Counted from the first letter of the stretch, positions 25,359 to 39,409 are shown. The stretch: DNA of 64,000 bases from Serilophus lunatus (GCA_013399895.1 VXBA01006154.1:1306664-1370663); one strand, 5' to 3'. Numbers and translations: made by a program. Notes: generated by a model from the letters alone, not told the origin.

Positions 25359-28300
25359 CACGATGTGGGAAGTGTAGCCAGAAGTTATGTGATAGGAATA
25401 ACATGTTAAAATCATGTTTAATTCCGTTTCTACATGTAGCAATGTGCAGGGACAGTAGCTCCCTTATTCTAAGGTTCTGAATGCGTGTATATCACCTGCA
25501 GAAATTAGCTATGGAGCGGAGGGTGGGGGAGAATGGAAGAGTGGCACCGTTTGGGCAAGAGCATTGCCAGAGTTGCAGCAGTTCTGGTCCCTGCCAGCTG
25601 GGATACCTTCACCTGATCTCAGAGCAAGAGTGCATCTCTGCCCTTCCACCAACACTGGTACCCATACACCAACTAGGTCCAAAGATGCACCGCCCCAAAC
25701 TTCAGGAACTTCAGTGATACCAAGCACCAGCTTGAGGAGTAAATTTTTCAAGTCCCACAATCATGGGCATCTCACTGCCTAAACTATTGCCAGGAACGCA
25801 ACAGTTCACATGGCTTTCAATATAAACATCCCTCTGTAAACCTGAATTAAGCAAAGAATATAAATTTCTCTCATTTGTGAATTGTAAAAGATCACGTAAG
25901 TTTGAAAAAGCTATTTTAACTTCTGGCAAATTAAGAGTACAATCAATCACCAAAAGTCAGTCATGAGGCTTTGTTACAACAAAATGCTTTTGGTTAACGA
26001 AAATATTTCATCCTGAGTCTGGCTGCTGCAAATTTTTTTAACCTTTTAGATAGATTAAAAGAATTCTGAAGTAAAATAATGATGAACCAAAGGTACTGAA
26101 AAAAGGTGACAATTTAATTTTTAACAAACTCCTTTATTAAACACTTCTATATTACCCAAAATATGTGCAAAATTTCCATGGATTTGTGAACCAGCTCAGG
26201 GTTGCTACAGCAGCTCTCCCCATTTAAACAGAGTTTGTTTCTTCAGCTTCATGAAGCCCTGCTTTATCTCATTCATTCAGCCACTGAGAGTTGAAACTAC
26301 ACAGACTGAAACAGGAAAGCTTGAGAACACAAAAAATATTTTTGGATGATCTTGTATTCTCCACAGGAAAATACTTTTGTGAGAGCAGCTTTCTGATGTT
26401 TTGGTTCAGAGGAGTTTGGTGATAATTTTTATTCTCAATTTGCTGAGCATTAGAACTGTCTTTTTATTCTATCCTGAAATTAATTTCAAAGTCAAAATGA
26501 TTCTCATAACGCTGAATTTGGTACTGAAATTATGTGACTTGTAATAATGTCAAGTTTTTCTTAAACTGAAGCCATCTTGCACAGCCATAATGGAAAAGCT
26601 CTGTATCTCAAAAAGGATTAATCAATCACTATGGACCTCCTTCTAAGCAGGAAAAACATTGTAGATGTTAGTGTCAAATTACTGTAAGTGAAAGCAAGAC
26701 TAATTCCTACATCAGATTAACAAATATGCACATTAAGAATTGTATTCATCTAGGAGTATTATACTGGAAGTAGTCATTCTACTTTAAACATAGCAAGACT
26801 TATTACAAAATAAGGTCAGAAGCTGGTATTTTACAGTTATTTTTGTATCTTCTCCAAACTTCCTTTCTAGCAGATGCTGTTTGGTATCTATTTGTTTTGT
26901 TAAAAGCAAACAGAGAAAAATTATTAAATACCTAGTAATGATTCAGGAGTAGAATAAAGTTCAAATTTGCTAAAGCTGAACAGGAGGAGAAAAAAGTGTA
27001 TTAATATGTGCACAAAACATCAGGATGGAAAGAGCCATTCAAAGCTATGACATTGCCTTCATAAGGAATCTCTGAACAGGCGCACTTTACTCCTCATCAT
27101 GAGAAAAAAAAAGCCCCGAACAAAGAAATTACAACTGAAATTGTACCATTTTAAATACACTAGGTGCATGCTTTTGCACAAAGTATGCAAGAATATTCTA
27201 TCTGCTGGGCCTCTTGCCATTATGTTTAGTCTTCTAGGTACCAGCCCCTTCACTGAATCAGAATGATCACGGGTTTTGAACACCTTCATCAGATAAATTG
27301 AAGAGGAATCACCACACTTGAAGAAGGTAAGCATCATTTCAGTTAAGGGGCATGCTAGCAAAAAGTAGAAGAAATCATCCCCACAACACATTTCCAGTTT
27401 TCTCTCTTTTGCAGCAATGTTTCCTCAGATCAATATTATTAGCATATAATAATGAAATTATTTTTAAACTGGTTTATATCACATTATTTTTTTCAGAAAT
27501 TGTTTAACATGACCTTGCTTTTGCTTGGTTTGATTCAGTTTCTATGGGATGGATTTTTTTTTTTTTTAAGTGAGCATTTTGTGATGAAAGGAATAAATCT
27601 CATCTTGATTTTCTGTTGTCCCACTGGGCTTGATTACCTACTGTGCTCTGTGTAACTTTATTTTAGAGATTATGCCACTGAGAAATTTGTATTTAGACAT
27701 GAAAAATGAGTCCAGGAAAGTGTGGTATACATTGAGAATATGATTTGAAAATGTTTCAGAAAATCTGATATACCAAGACCAGCTACTGCTTTCTCCCAGT
27801 TGCCTCACATTGGTGCATCTGAAAAACAGGCACTAAGAATGTAGAAAACTTACTTACATCAGTGACCAGCGATATGTGTGGCTCTCACAGACCTTGGTAC
27901 AGATGTACATGGGTCAGAATGCCACTTGGTAAGAGTCAAGGAGGAAAACATTTGCAATGTTGCAGCACATTATAATGGCATAGCGCCTCTGGAAGGTGTC
28001 AGAGTTACCGCTTGTCAAATATTCGTCTCTGTTTTTGTCCTTGCTGTTGCTGACATGTAAGAATGTGTCAGCTGAACAGTAAAAGCACACCTTCAAATTT
28101 CATACTAGGAACATAGTATTTATTCCTCATTTTTCATTATTCTGTTTTGGGGCTTGGATTTTTTTTATGAATGTGATTCTTGTCTGAAAATTTTCTCAGT
28201 AGAAAACAGAGCAATTTATAAAGGATCAAACATCCTAGCCCTTAGATAAACAAACATGCTTCTGATAAAGAAACAACATTGTGAAGCCTTCTTCTTTTGT

Positions 28301-31300
28301 GTCTCTCTCTCTTCTCATGTCAAGAATAACAAATGGGAGGACTAGGTCAGAAAAGGTTAACCTACCCAAAAAACTAGTTTCTCAGAAGTAGTACTTCAAT
28401 AGGCACTACCTATGACAACGCAAATATAGGAAAAAGGGAAAAATAAGGGTTTCTTCAAACAATATTTGGCTCTTAGGAGGGTAGAAAGGGAGATAAAAAA
28501 CATTTTACCAGCATCAGGGAGGGAGAGGCACTGAGCGGCCAATTTCTGGTATCCAACACTTTTAAGAAGGAATAGATGAGAGCCCCTTCCTGCCAGCCTG
28601 GCAGAGCAGGGGAGTCTTTCTGCTGTTTTACTTGAAAGGAGAGGACATGCTTGGCATAAAGGTTTGGCAGATGGAGCTGGCCTGGTTTATCCAGACACTG
28701 AGGTGACAATCACAGAAAGACAAAAAATAGCATGACTGGAAGTAAAGGAGTGCCTGTTACTGAGAGTAATGCAGAATGGTCATAGAGGAAAAACCCAGAT
28801 TATTGGAAGGTAGGAGCATGTGAGCAAAGGAAAACTGAAAGGTATTGGAGATGTTGAGGGAGAAGAGCAGTCCTGGGAGGTGTATCTTGTAAGCTGGAGT
28901 CTGGATCTTGTGGCTTTTAGAAAAACATAGTGAATAGGTGAAGTAATGGAAAGAGTAATGCTAGTCTGTCAATCATATTCCATTTCAAAGCCTTGTTAAA
29001 TAAACATTTACTTATACCAAATAGTAGTAGATGGCTGCAGCCAACATTCCAATAACCCCCAAAGCATTGTCTATCTATAGAAGTGCACAATGAAGTCTTT
29101 TAAATATGGCCTTCATTTCAAATTGAGCAGACAAATTTAATAGACTGCAGTCTTTTGTCTAAGGACAAAGGCAGGGAACTGTGTAAAGCTGAATAAAATT
29201 AAATACTCAGGAGTTGCTTCTGGCTGGTACTTAAGGCTGTGTTTTACAATTATGAACTTTGGAGGAAATGCTGTATATTAAAAAAAGAGCAAGAGGTGCT
29301 TTTCCCATATAGTCTATTACTTCCTGCAATTCATGAGAATTCTTTCCTTGTGGATAAAGGTCATCTTTCATTTATGTACCATATCTGTTTGGTTTGCTGA
29401 AAAGAGTATCCTTAAAATATATTTAAAAATATGAAAGGAAATGTAAAATTAGGGGGTAAAGAGTGTGTGGCAAGACTTCTATATATAACGACTATTAAAG
29501 TGAGTTGACCATTGAAACTGCTCCATATAGAAATATCCTTATGGCACTACAGATCACAGACTAGAAATAATGGCATTTACTATTACCACATACAGACATT
29601 AACACCACAGGGCAACAGTGCTCGTTGCTGTTTTGAATGGTCAAAAAGAAAAAAAAAAAAGATGTTAAGAGAGTTGTGAAATAATGCAGAATAATGCAGT
29701 AACAGAGACACAACCAAAAGGAGGACCAGCAACCTAGAAAACAAGGAGCAAAGAGACTAATTTAAATTACTGGATGCATTCAGGAGCGAGTTTACAGTAT
29801 GTTTGCACATGTCCCCATCACTGTCCTATGCAGAGCTACTTTCACTGTAAACAGACCCAAGATCTCAAATGACCCCAGCAGGACCCAGTGGATGGCTAGG
29901 TGAGATGATGGTGCTGTCAGTGTAACCTAAATGTCTGAGGCACAAACAAACAGGGGGAGAGGGCACGAGCTGGGATCAAAATATGCTCATCTCATGTTCA
30001 GCACAGGGGATTTGATGGGTCTGCCAGGAGTGCAAAGCAGCTAGAAGCCTGCATCGGCCAGCAGTGGGTTATCGACCTCAAGCAGCAGCAGCCAGCCGCA
30101 GAACCACAGCCTGCCTTTGAGGGGCCATGAGCAGCACTACTTTTATTTCAACTGAAAATAAATGATGGCATTTTCACTTCGATGATGCCTCCTTAACAAA
30201 CTTCCCCCACATCCTTGCTCAGTGAGGGAAAGATATGATTACAGGCAGTGGTTAGTGGCATTCATAAGCCAAAGGCAAATAATTATATTTGCAACCTCTC
30301 CCTAGAAATCTTGAACAAAATATGGCTTAAAATCTACATCAGCTCATTTCCATTACTGTTACTATATGATCCCATGTCTTGTGTAAAAAGATGTGTTTCA
30401 AGTTCATTAGCACTGAGATGCTGCCACTGGAGCTGCAGAGACCTGGTCCTGTGCACTCTTCTTATGCACGATGCACTCATGATGTGAGGGTTCTCTCCTT
30501 GACTTGAGGTGTATGCAAAACTAAAATATCCTCCAAGTCTTCCTCAGCTCACAACCACTGTCAAGAATACCCTGAATACTCATAATTGTTTTACATCTTG
30601 GTGACCATCAGGAATTGGAGCAGGGCTGAGGAGATGCCAGTGACAGAGCAGGAAGGACTTGTGAAGAAGAGAAGATGACGCAGTTGGCCAGGATTGTGCA
30701 GAACCAGGACTCCTGGGGATGGAGGGAGAAAGCACGAGTGAGTGGTGGGTAAGCAGCAATCATGGACCTGCAACAGCAAAGCCACTCAGGAGGTACAAGG
30801 GTGAGACTGCTCAATTAAAGCAAGTTAGGGAAAAGTCTAAACCAGAAAGACCTTTAAAATAAATATTAATATTAATGTCAAGCCTATATGTTTTATAAAA
30901 TGCTGTGAACATGAGATTTATTCAGTTGCAGTGGTAGAGAGGGGACTGGCAAGATGCTAAGTGGGAAAGCATTGAGCCCTTCCTATAGCCAAAGGTGCTA
31001 AACCCAGGCAGCTGTAAGGGATCTGTGCAGCAGGATATCGGGGCGTGTCAGCAATGCGAGCAGAAAGACAATGCAGAGCTGCAACTAACTCCCTTCCGCT
31101 TCTGCCCCCTCTGCCAGACATCCGGATTCCAGGCACAAAAGGGCAAAGTAATTTTTTTTTCCTCCTTAAATGGCTTACTGGGACTCTGGGAGGCTGCCCT
31201 TGACACTGCCAAAGCCCTGCTGTCGCTCATACATGCTGCTAGCGCTAGGTTCAGTAGTGCTCTCAGTGGTAACTGGTAACTGTAATAGCACTGGAACCAG

Positions 31301-31680
31301 ACAACAATAGTAAAATATCTTGAGCCTGTTTCCATTTTTCTCTGCCTGTTATTTCTGTAGCACAGTTGACGGGGTTTGTCACTTGCAGGTAAAGAAGTCA
31401 CGGCTCTGCTCTCAGTGGAATGTATTTTTGGTGTAATGATGTATGACAGACTGTTACATGTAACCTAGCTGCTTTTTTTCCTCCTGTTCCTTTTTCTTAG
31501 TGCTATTTTAACTAAAGAGGTTAAAAAAAAAAAATCAATCCCAACACTTTGAGTTTACTGTTCAGGAGATTACCCAAACAAACATGCAGCACTGCTCTGT
31601 GGCACATGCACGTGTCTGGGATTTTCACCTTTCTGGAGAATGGACAACTGCGTGATATTCAACATCTTTGCAAGGAAACC
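25359..31680. other. gene-free stretch
   Basis: No supported gene. There is a donor-like AAG|GTAAGC at about 27327 on the forward strand and a reverse-strand GTAAGTAAG at about 27.85 kb; neither is paired with a good acceptor and a protein-like frame. An 11-base T run lies near 27556-27566 and an A-rich run near 29650. Nothing was recognised as an RNA gene or repeat family. Confidence 0.5.
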
Positions 31681-31733
31681 ATATTATTATTATATTATTA
31701 AATAATATTAATATATTATTAAATATTATTAAT
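31681..31733. repeat. AT-only microsatellite, (ATT)n-like
   Basis: A 53-base stretch made only of A and T, built from ATT/TTA units with TAATATTA variants. Simple sequence of this type is polymorphic in vertebrates. No function is implied. Confidence 0.85.
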
Positions 31734-33004
31734 CAGAGTATTGCAGAGAACATCAGGTCGTGACTTGGTAGCAGCAGTATAAAACCATGCAGCAGTACTA
31801 TTCAGACTTTTTTTTCTTTACTTAATGAAGCACTGGGATGTATCTTCTCTATTTGCTGCATTTTAAAATAAGCATTCATCATTCCTCTTATTTTTCATTT
31901 AATTTGAACAAGTTTTATGAGTTATTGGGATGTGAATTTTTTTCTTGCTGATATTGTATGTTAAGGAGAAATTTTTTGAAAGTGGATTATGACTGGCTAA
32001 TTGACAGAAACCTGGAACTGGTAAACAGGTACCTAGACTGACATAGTCCAGGGTTTCCCGTGGGCTTTCTCTGAGGTCTACACACCCAGTACATGATCAA
32101 TCCACCTTCTTCTTGGCTGCAAAGACCTGACTAGAGGAAGCTGCAGCATCCTCAGGAGGTGTGTATGCCTTCATGTGCCTTGGCAAAGGAGGCACCTACA
32201 GAGATGCCAAGGAGCCCATTTAGTCTCCTGATGGGAGAGAAGGCAGTTTTCACACAGTTTTACAACATGGTACATTAAAAAAATCACATTTTTGACTAAC
32301 CATGACTTCATAATTACTAGCAACAAAGAGCTCTAAGATAGTCAAAGAGGGAAACCTAAAAAATAATAAATAAAAATACTTCAAAAAGAACACTCCAATG
32401 ATCTAAAACTAGATGCAAGTCTCAAATTCCACTTAAATAATTAAGTGTCAAATGCAGGGGAAGTTAAGAAGTCTGTTGGAAGGAAGTATTTTCATAAGAG
32501 AAATCTGTTATTTTTCATTCGCATTCGTACTGGGCTGTAGTCTGAATCCAAGTCAGGGACCAGTCCCCAGAAGAGATATAGAAGGCAGATCCAATAACTA
32601 AGTACCAGATTAGTCCTCCCAGCTCTGTAAGCATGCCACCACCTCTAGGTGGGAAAACTGCCAACACACTGGGAGGACCTTGCATAGCATCCAAGCCAGG
32701 GCAGATTCCAGGCCCACTGGAATCAAACACAATAAAAGATGGTTTGTTATTAAACAAGAGTGGGCTCAATCAGACAGTGGGGACCAGAGCCATAGTGAGA
32801 GGACAGTGGTAAGGCAGCTTTGTGTCCTCTTCAGTGCCTTCAGTATGACCCTGCCCTATTCACGGGCTGCTCAAAGACCAATAGGACCAACAAACCCAGT
32901 AGAGAGAAAGAGAAAAGCAAGTCTCCCTAGCTTTGAATCAGGACAGTCTCTGCAAATGTCCATTTATGGTTTTATGTTTATAGGCTCCTATTAACAACAT
33001 TTGA
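31734..33004. other. gene-free flank upstream of CR1
   Basis: Unique sequence without recognised gene or repeat. Short open frames on both strands at 32.5-33.0 kb carry no motif. The change into CR1 sequence is abrupt at about 33005, as expected for a 5'-truncated LINE insertion. Confidence 0.5.
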
Positions 33005-33922
33005 GTCCTTAGATGCAGGACTCAAAGGAATACTACGTAAGTTTGCTGATGACACTAAATTTGGAGGTTTCCACTCCCTTGAGGGCAGAGAGGCCCTGCA
33101 GACAGACCTTGACAAATTAGAGAGATTGGGCAACCACCATATGAACTTCAACAAGGGCAAGTGCTGAATTCTGCACCTGGGACAGGGTTGTGTCTATACA
33201 TTAGAGAATGAGAGGATGGAGAACAGTGTTTCAGAAAGGGAACTGGGGGTCATCCTGGTTGATGGCAAGTTGAATATGAGTCAGCAGTGCCCTGGCAGCC
33301 AGAAGGGCCAACCATGTTCTGGGGGCGTCAGGCAAAGCATCACCAGCTGGATGAGGGAGGGAATTGTCCTGCTTCGCTCTGCACTGGGGTGGCCTCACCT
33401 TGAATATTGTGTGTAGTTTTGGGCACTGCGATATAAGAAAGATATTCAGCTCTTAGGTAGTGTCCAAAGGAGGGCAATGAAGATGGTGAAGGGCCTTGTG
33501 GGGAAACATTGTGGCTGAGGTCACTTGGTCTGTCCAGCCTGGAGAGGAGGAGACTGAGGGGAGACCTCACTGTGGTCTTCAACATCCTCATGAGGAGAAG
33601 CAGAGGGGCAGGTACTGATCTCCTGTCTGTGGTGACCTTGACAGAACTCAAGGAAATGGCATGAAGCTGAGTCAGGAGAGGTTTAAGTTAGATATCAGGA
33701 AAAAGTTTTTCACTCAGAGGGTGGTGGAGCACTGGAACAACTGCCCAGTTGTCACAGAACCAAGCCTGTCAGAGTTCAAGAAGTGTCTGATTGATACTCT
33801 CAAGCATGTGATGTGACTCTTGGGGGATATTCCTGTGCAGGGCTAAGGGTTGGACTCAATGATTCTTGTGAATCCCTTTCAACTCAGGATAATCTGTGAT
33901 TCTATGATTCCGTCATTCTATT
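33005..33922 (+). mobile_element. CR1 LINE, 5'-truncated, with RT remnant
   Basis: This is a CR1 non-LTR retrotransposon copy, forward strand. The left part is the end of the reverse-transcriptase frame. It shows the catalytic-type motif FADDTK (usually F/YADD) near 33039, then LEGREALQTDLDKLERLG and later ELGVILVDGKLN and HLEYCVQFWALRY, all typical of the CR1 RT C-terminal region. The frame is broken by a TGA at 33165-33167 (usually a tryptophan position) and by later stops, so it is non-functional. The right part is the 3' UTR: CAGCCTGGAGAGGAGGAGAC, GTTTAAGTTAGATATCAGG, CACTCAGAGGGTGGTGGAGC, GTTCAAGAAGTGTCTGATTG, GTTGGACTCAATGATTCTTG, AACTCAGGATA. It closes with TGATTCTATGATTC and CATTCTAT, the short 3' repeat used by the CR1 RT. 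About 920 bases remain of an element that is several kilobases long when complete. Confidence 0.93.
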
Positions 33923-36900
33923 TCCAGAAAATTGCATGTCTAAACATTCTCTTCATTTTGACTCATGGTAGACAAAGTTGCTAAAAAAAGAATCTGTTTT
34001 ACTTTATTTTCCCCAGCAGAAAATTAACTTCAGATAACAATCCTGCTATTAGGGGCTTTTTTTGTTCTGGTGTTTGTTTTTTTCTCCACTAAAAACTAGT
34101 TGCCTCTGATGGAAGATTTTGTTCCTCTAGATTTTGTTCTCACTCAGAACCACAATCTCCCACATTTTGCAACCATGCACAAAAAAGCAAAGCTGAGCAT
34201 TACAACTTCTAATCTATGGGTCCTGCATTACCCACAGCCACAAGGGAAGACTGGAAAAGAGAAGATCTCAAGTTTGGCTGCTCCCCGAATGCACTTCATT
34301 TTGCATTTCCTATTTTCACACATGGCCAATTCCCTAATGGTCAAAGGTGTCACACAAAGGAAACTAAGTAGTAAAATAAGTTTCCTGTCTAACATAGCTC
34401 TGCACCTTGTGAAAATGCATTCTACAGACAGACTAGTCACAGCAGAAAGAATAATGTTTTGTCAAATGTCTTAAAAGCATATCAGCTTCCAAGCATCTCA
34501 GTAGGAAATTCTGCCTAAAACTTTAATATTATTCCATGTATTGGCATCATTCACTGCTAATTTTTGTCTCCAAAACCTTTCAGAAAATCTCATGGGGATG
34601 AACATCAGTAAATTATTTTTAAACAGAAGATATGCCAGGGTTGATCCTAGCTGAGGGTTTTTTTCAGCAATGGCCTAGACAGGCAAAGCCAGGTACTACT
34701 GAGAGAGAGCAGTAAATGGGCCAGTAACCCAAAAGTACAGTTCACCCCAAGGAATTGCAAAGAAAGATGGGAGTTCTCCACAGGGAGATGGACTTCCGCT
34801 CACTTTGATCCATATGCAGCTGCTGGTGAGCAAAGAAATAAATAATGCATTCAATGGAAGATGCTCATCTTCTGAGATACCCCAGTCAGCTGTGGCCACA
34901 TGTGCTCAGTGTCCTGGGAGCTGCTGAGACCTATGGGGCCCACCAGACTGCCTTGAAAAGAGCAGAAATGAGCTAAAGGGCACATACCCCCGCAGTCCAC
35001 CCCCTATATACTGTCATGTGCCCCTGTATACTGTCATGTGTGTGCTATCTCTCTTTATGCTCTCCGTCTGCATCTTTATCTCTATTCAACTTTCTTAACA
35101 AAATTCCCTTCCTAAAACCAAATAATCAATATTTCCTGGTACACATCTCTTCACAAGCATGGAAAGGTTCTGCTGCTACTATCACAGTGCAGCATACTGT
35201 TTCTCCCATCAGTCCAGGATCCCATTCAAAAGGGGCTTCTTGCTCACCTCACTCCATGGGTTTTCTTGTTACCTTTCCTTTCAGCCTTTCTGATGCCTTA
35301 GGTCGGACCTTTTCTCTCCTGGCCATCTCTGAGTGCAGGATAAGAGGAAAAAAAACACATACTTTTTTCTTCATCTAAATATCAAGCACAAGGAAAAAAC
35401 TGTAATGTCTGCTTGCCACAGGACTATTCACTGTTGTAACTGGCAAGCTTAAATTTATTCTTATTTTTGATTGTAACTTGATATTCTGCCTAGTCGTCAT
35501 ATTTAGAAACTAGTTAACAACCGCTTAACAACCACTGGACAGAAGAATATGCAACCTCTTTCAGCAACGAAAATAAAAAAATTAACTTTACAGCTCTGAC
35601 ATAAATGGCTAACATTTGAGGACTAAATAACCTACTAAAATTACTAAAATTAATTTCTTTTTTGTTCTTTTCTCTCTTGGTTTCTCTCTCCACATTTATT
35701 TCCTTCTAGATCATACTTTTAATTCCCCTTCTCATATTTTTATTTTTTGATCTGTATTAATTTTTCTTAAGCTTAAAAAAAATCAGGTACTTGCAAGTAT
35801 TTTCCTTTATAAAGGTCACACAGTCATTTGCACTGGATTGCTGCTTTGAAACAAGACAACTTCTGTTCATCTGACACCAACAGCCGAAAGTAACAGATAA
35901 GAATATGCATGACTGGAGCCTGGGCACCCTCCCAGGGAAGCTGTGCACACTTGTCCTTGGCCACCAGCTATGATCTCTCCCGCCTAGGACATCTGCATCA
36001 TTTATATGTAGGTTTTTGTCATAACTTGAATTTTCCCAAAAGACCAGGCTATAGAGCCTAATATACCGTTTATTTTACCCATCTTTCTAGGCAGTATTTT
36101 CTTGTCCCTGGCCAGTTCAGTGATATCACCTGCATCCCCTAAGGTTGCCATTTCAGCTCCCTGGGCTGTGTTTTCCATGCTGAGTTTCCAATTAAAACTC
36201 TGCTCCTGACCTTTAAGGCTTCCGTAAAATACCATGAGAAGCTGGTCAGTGATTTAAACTCTCACTCACAGAAATTACAATCTTGAATCTATTTAGCACA
36301 GTGCAATTCCTGTGAACTCTCCAAAGATTCAAAGACAGTAAGAACCTAATTTTTACAGGAACAAGACATACTGAGAAGGTCAAGGAATCTGTTTATCAGT
36401 ATGAGTAATGAGGTGAATATTAACAGCAGAAGCTTCAGGGACACTTTATGTTTGAATGCTGGTGGAAGAGTAACTCCTCTCTCTTTTTGGATTAATGAAT
36501 ATTTAATTCAAAATGGAACTGTTCCTATTGGAGAAACTTAATAGTTTGGTACATTGAATACTCAGCTGGGATGCATATATATCATGGGATTTCATTCCTT
36601 CCTTGGACAAGGAATAATATTTGAATGTGATAAAGCCAGAAGTTTGGTCTGGACCTTTTTTGTCCCAAAAGGGGACTCCAACCACTAGCATAGCATTTAC
36701 AAGGCCTCGTGACCTCTGCAAAACAAGCAAAGCAAAATTCCCAGACCATCCTGTATTCACTTAGTCTTTGGTGGTTAGGAGATGAGCGGAATTGCAGAAA
36801 GAGGATACATATATATAAAGTTATAAAAAACAAATGTTTTACAAACTCATAATTTTACTGTTACAGCAACAAACATTTTAATTAAATATGCTGGACATTC

Positions 36901-38102
36901 CTGCCAACTTCCAGCTATGACTGAAGTCAGGCATTAGCAGCAGCTAGAGCCAGTAAGCATTTCTCAGGCCATTTTCAGATACCCTGTGTCTCACCTACAT
37001 GGCACATGAACGTATACCAGCCTACCTGGCCATCAGAGACTGCTGCCCTTGTGTTTCCCCAAAAGTGTTTGAAAGCTGCAAGTCTCATTCTGCATCAGAC
37101 CAAAACCAAATGTCAGAAAAAATAAAACATGCAGACAAAGGGTAAAATTATCTGCTGTACAATGGCAGGTAAAATACCCTCTCCTATATGGCAATGCTGA
37201 ATTTCATTCCAGGAGGTCCAAGAAATTCATAAGTGGAAACATAAAATGGACAGAGAAAGCTATAAAAGAAATCACTGAACAAAGTAGAGCCATAAGGAAT
37301 CAATTGCTATTACTCCTTCCATAACTGTGATCACAATAACAAGAAACAATGCCGTACTGAAGCCATTAAATAAATTAGCAAATTTGTGAAGTTCAGTTTC
37401 ACTGACACACTTAATTTCCTTGTAACTGTTCTATACCAATGTCAAAGATGAAAAAAGTAAAAAGTTTAATAATTCTGAATACAGAGATGAAGTCTCTTTC
37501 TCCCAGCTTGAAAGAGAAAATATGTACCTATGTGCAAATACCTATGTGGGCAAGACTGCAGCCCCTGCCCTGCCAAACCTACCAATCCACTTCCAAAACA
37601 ACCTCCACTTCCTACAAATAATGACTGCACATAAGGTCTGGAAGAGCATGAGCATTTGTGCTTCACCATGCACTGTTTCTGTGCATTTGAGCTATTCCAG
37701 GTTTAAACAGCTTTAGTCAACAGGTCCAGACCAGTAGAATAGCTTTTAGCTCAGTTTTACATAAGAAATAATCAATAATGAATTTTCATTGTGAAAAGTC
37801 TGTAATCAGTTTTTGGGTTAAAACTCCGTTCTGAGATGCCTTAAAATACCACTAATTAAAACAGTGGTAGAAATCCAAAATATTTCACAAGTGATCTGGA
37901 AGCAGAGGAGAAAAAAAAAACAACCTAGAGTCACTAGTGTGCTTATGTGATTTCAAACACATTTTTAAAAATGATTAAAAAATCTCACTATAGCATAAAA
38001 CCTAAAATCTGCAGCAGTGGGACTTGTGGCATATAGAAAAGGAATAACCCCCCTCTGCAAAAACAATATCAGGAAGAAATTCACATTTACAAACTGACTT
38101 AC
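33923..38102. other. gene-free stretch with a small tandem duplication
   Basis: No supported gene. At 35001-35040 two adjacent 20-base units (CCCCTATATACTGTCATGTG) differ at one base. Around 35515-35535 a CTTAACAACC word is repeated twice. T-rich sequence lies near 35.65-35.75 kb. Open frames up to 124 codons have no motif. Confidence 0.5.
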
Positions 38103-38215
38103 AGGCAGTTGCACAAGGGAGCTGGCCTTCACATCTCCCAGCACCTTTTTGTTCAGCTGAGGCTTTCTCACAGACATAAGCTCCACTGCAACTGGCTTTG
38201 AAGTCCTGTGCACAC
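38103..38215 (-). other. possible 113-bp internal exon, reverse strand
   Basis: Read on the reverse strand, a strong acceptor (CCTTCCCTTCTTTTTAATCT then ATGCAG) precedes base 38215, and GTAAGT follows base 38103. Two frames stay open for the whole 113 bases. One (2 bases then 37 codons) reads a normal-looking mix including VAVELMSVRKPQLNKK. The other (1 base, 37 codons, 1 base) is cysteine-rich, with CSGAYVCEK and GRCEGQLPC. Neither is assigned to a family. The acceptor is the best in the window; the donor lacks the preferred upstream AG (CCT|GTAAGT). It could be an exon of a reverse-strand gene running through 43.1 kb, but phases with that segment do not join directly. Confidence 0.25.
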
Positions 38216-39409
38216 CTGCATAGATTAAAAAGAAGGGAAGGCAGGTCCCTCCACACCCAAACTGTAAATTAACAATGCAACATGTCAAGTTAAGATATGC
38301 CCTCCGGCACCTTGTTTTAAAGTCAGGAGGATGACAATCTCCTGATACACTTAACCCTTTCCCTGGAATTCACACCCAGTTTTCAGTCTTCTGAAAGAAG
38401 TAACAAATTTATAGGTGTGACTATGTGTCACAGATTGAAGAGAGACAGGCTTTGCCTTTCCATTTCACCTGTAGTCCTGGACGAACCCCCTGCTGCAAGA
38501 AGGTCATGGCAATTACTCTTCCTTTTTCTACAAAACCCTTCAGGAAGTTCTGCTCTTCCACCAGACAAGTGTGTCACCAGTAACTACAGCTTTATAAAGG
38601 ACTTTTAACAGGACATTTAATGGAGCCAAGGACAAGTATAGCCACCCAAAATGCAAGACTTCCTAGTCTTACTGTACTCTTTCTTTACTTCCTCCACTTT
38701 GTCATGGTGGCTCACTAATAACACTTATCATGTCCCATTACTTTGGACAAAATGGTGGGTGACAACTGATTCCTGTCTCATCTATAATGTTAGCTTTCTC
38801 CTGATCTAAACTACTCTTGATACTATCTCATCTCACAGATCCTACAGCTTTGGGGAATCAGCATGTGAGAATAAAGGACCCTGCAAACAGCCTTGATATG
38901 ATTTCCTGCAGGGGAGAGCCCAAAGCCTGCTACAACTCCATGCTCCAGCACCATATTTATTGGACACGCATGCATACAAGCAGCCACACAGGCACAGAGT
39001 GGAGGCAGTGAGGGGAGGCTGGGGTTGGGCAAGCAGTGCATTTCACCTCACTTTAGCTAACAGCACAAAGCCAAGCACACACTCACTTACAGAAAGGAAC
39101 AGGGCACCACTGGCTTGCCACAGCCATCTCCATGTCCCCTCTGGTCTCCCAGGGAGATGATGCAGCCCACTCTGGTCTGTGGTGCTCCCTAGTGGCAACC
39201 CCACACGCTCCACCCTGAAGGTGAGAGGCATTTGGGTTAGGCTGCCATTTTACAGTATAGACTTGGCGGTCCAAGCCACCGTTGCCTCAGAGGTGGTAAC
39301 ATCAATGAGTAGCGATGAGCCAGCAAGGGACCAGATTGCAGTGCATCCCCCGGTCAATCACCACCAGAAGTTAGTTATGACTTCTGCAGCCAGGTATTGG
39401 TTCTTATAG
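38216..39409. other. gene-free stretch
   Basis: No supported gene. The part at 39.0-39.4 kb has slightly more CpG than its surroundings and overlapping open frames on both strands without motifs. A reverse-strand GTAAGTGAG donor-like site lies at about 39090 with no clear acceptor. Confidence 0.45.
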
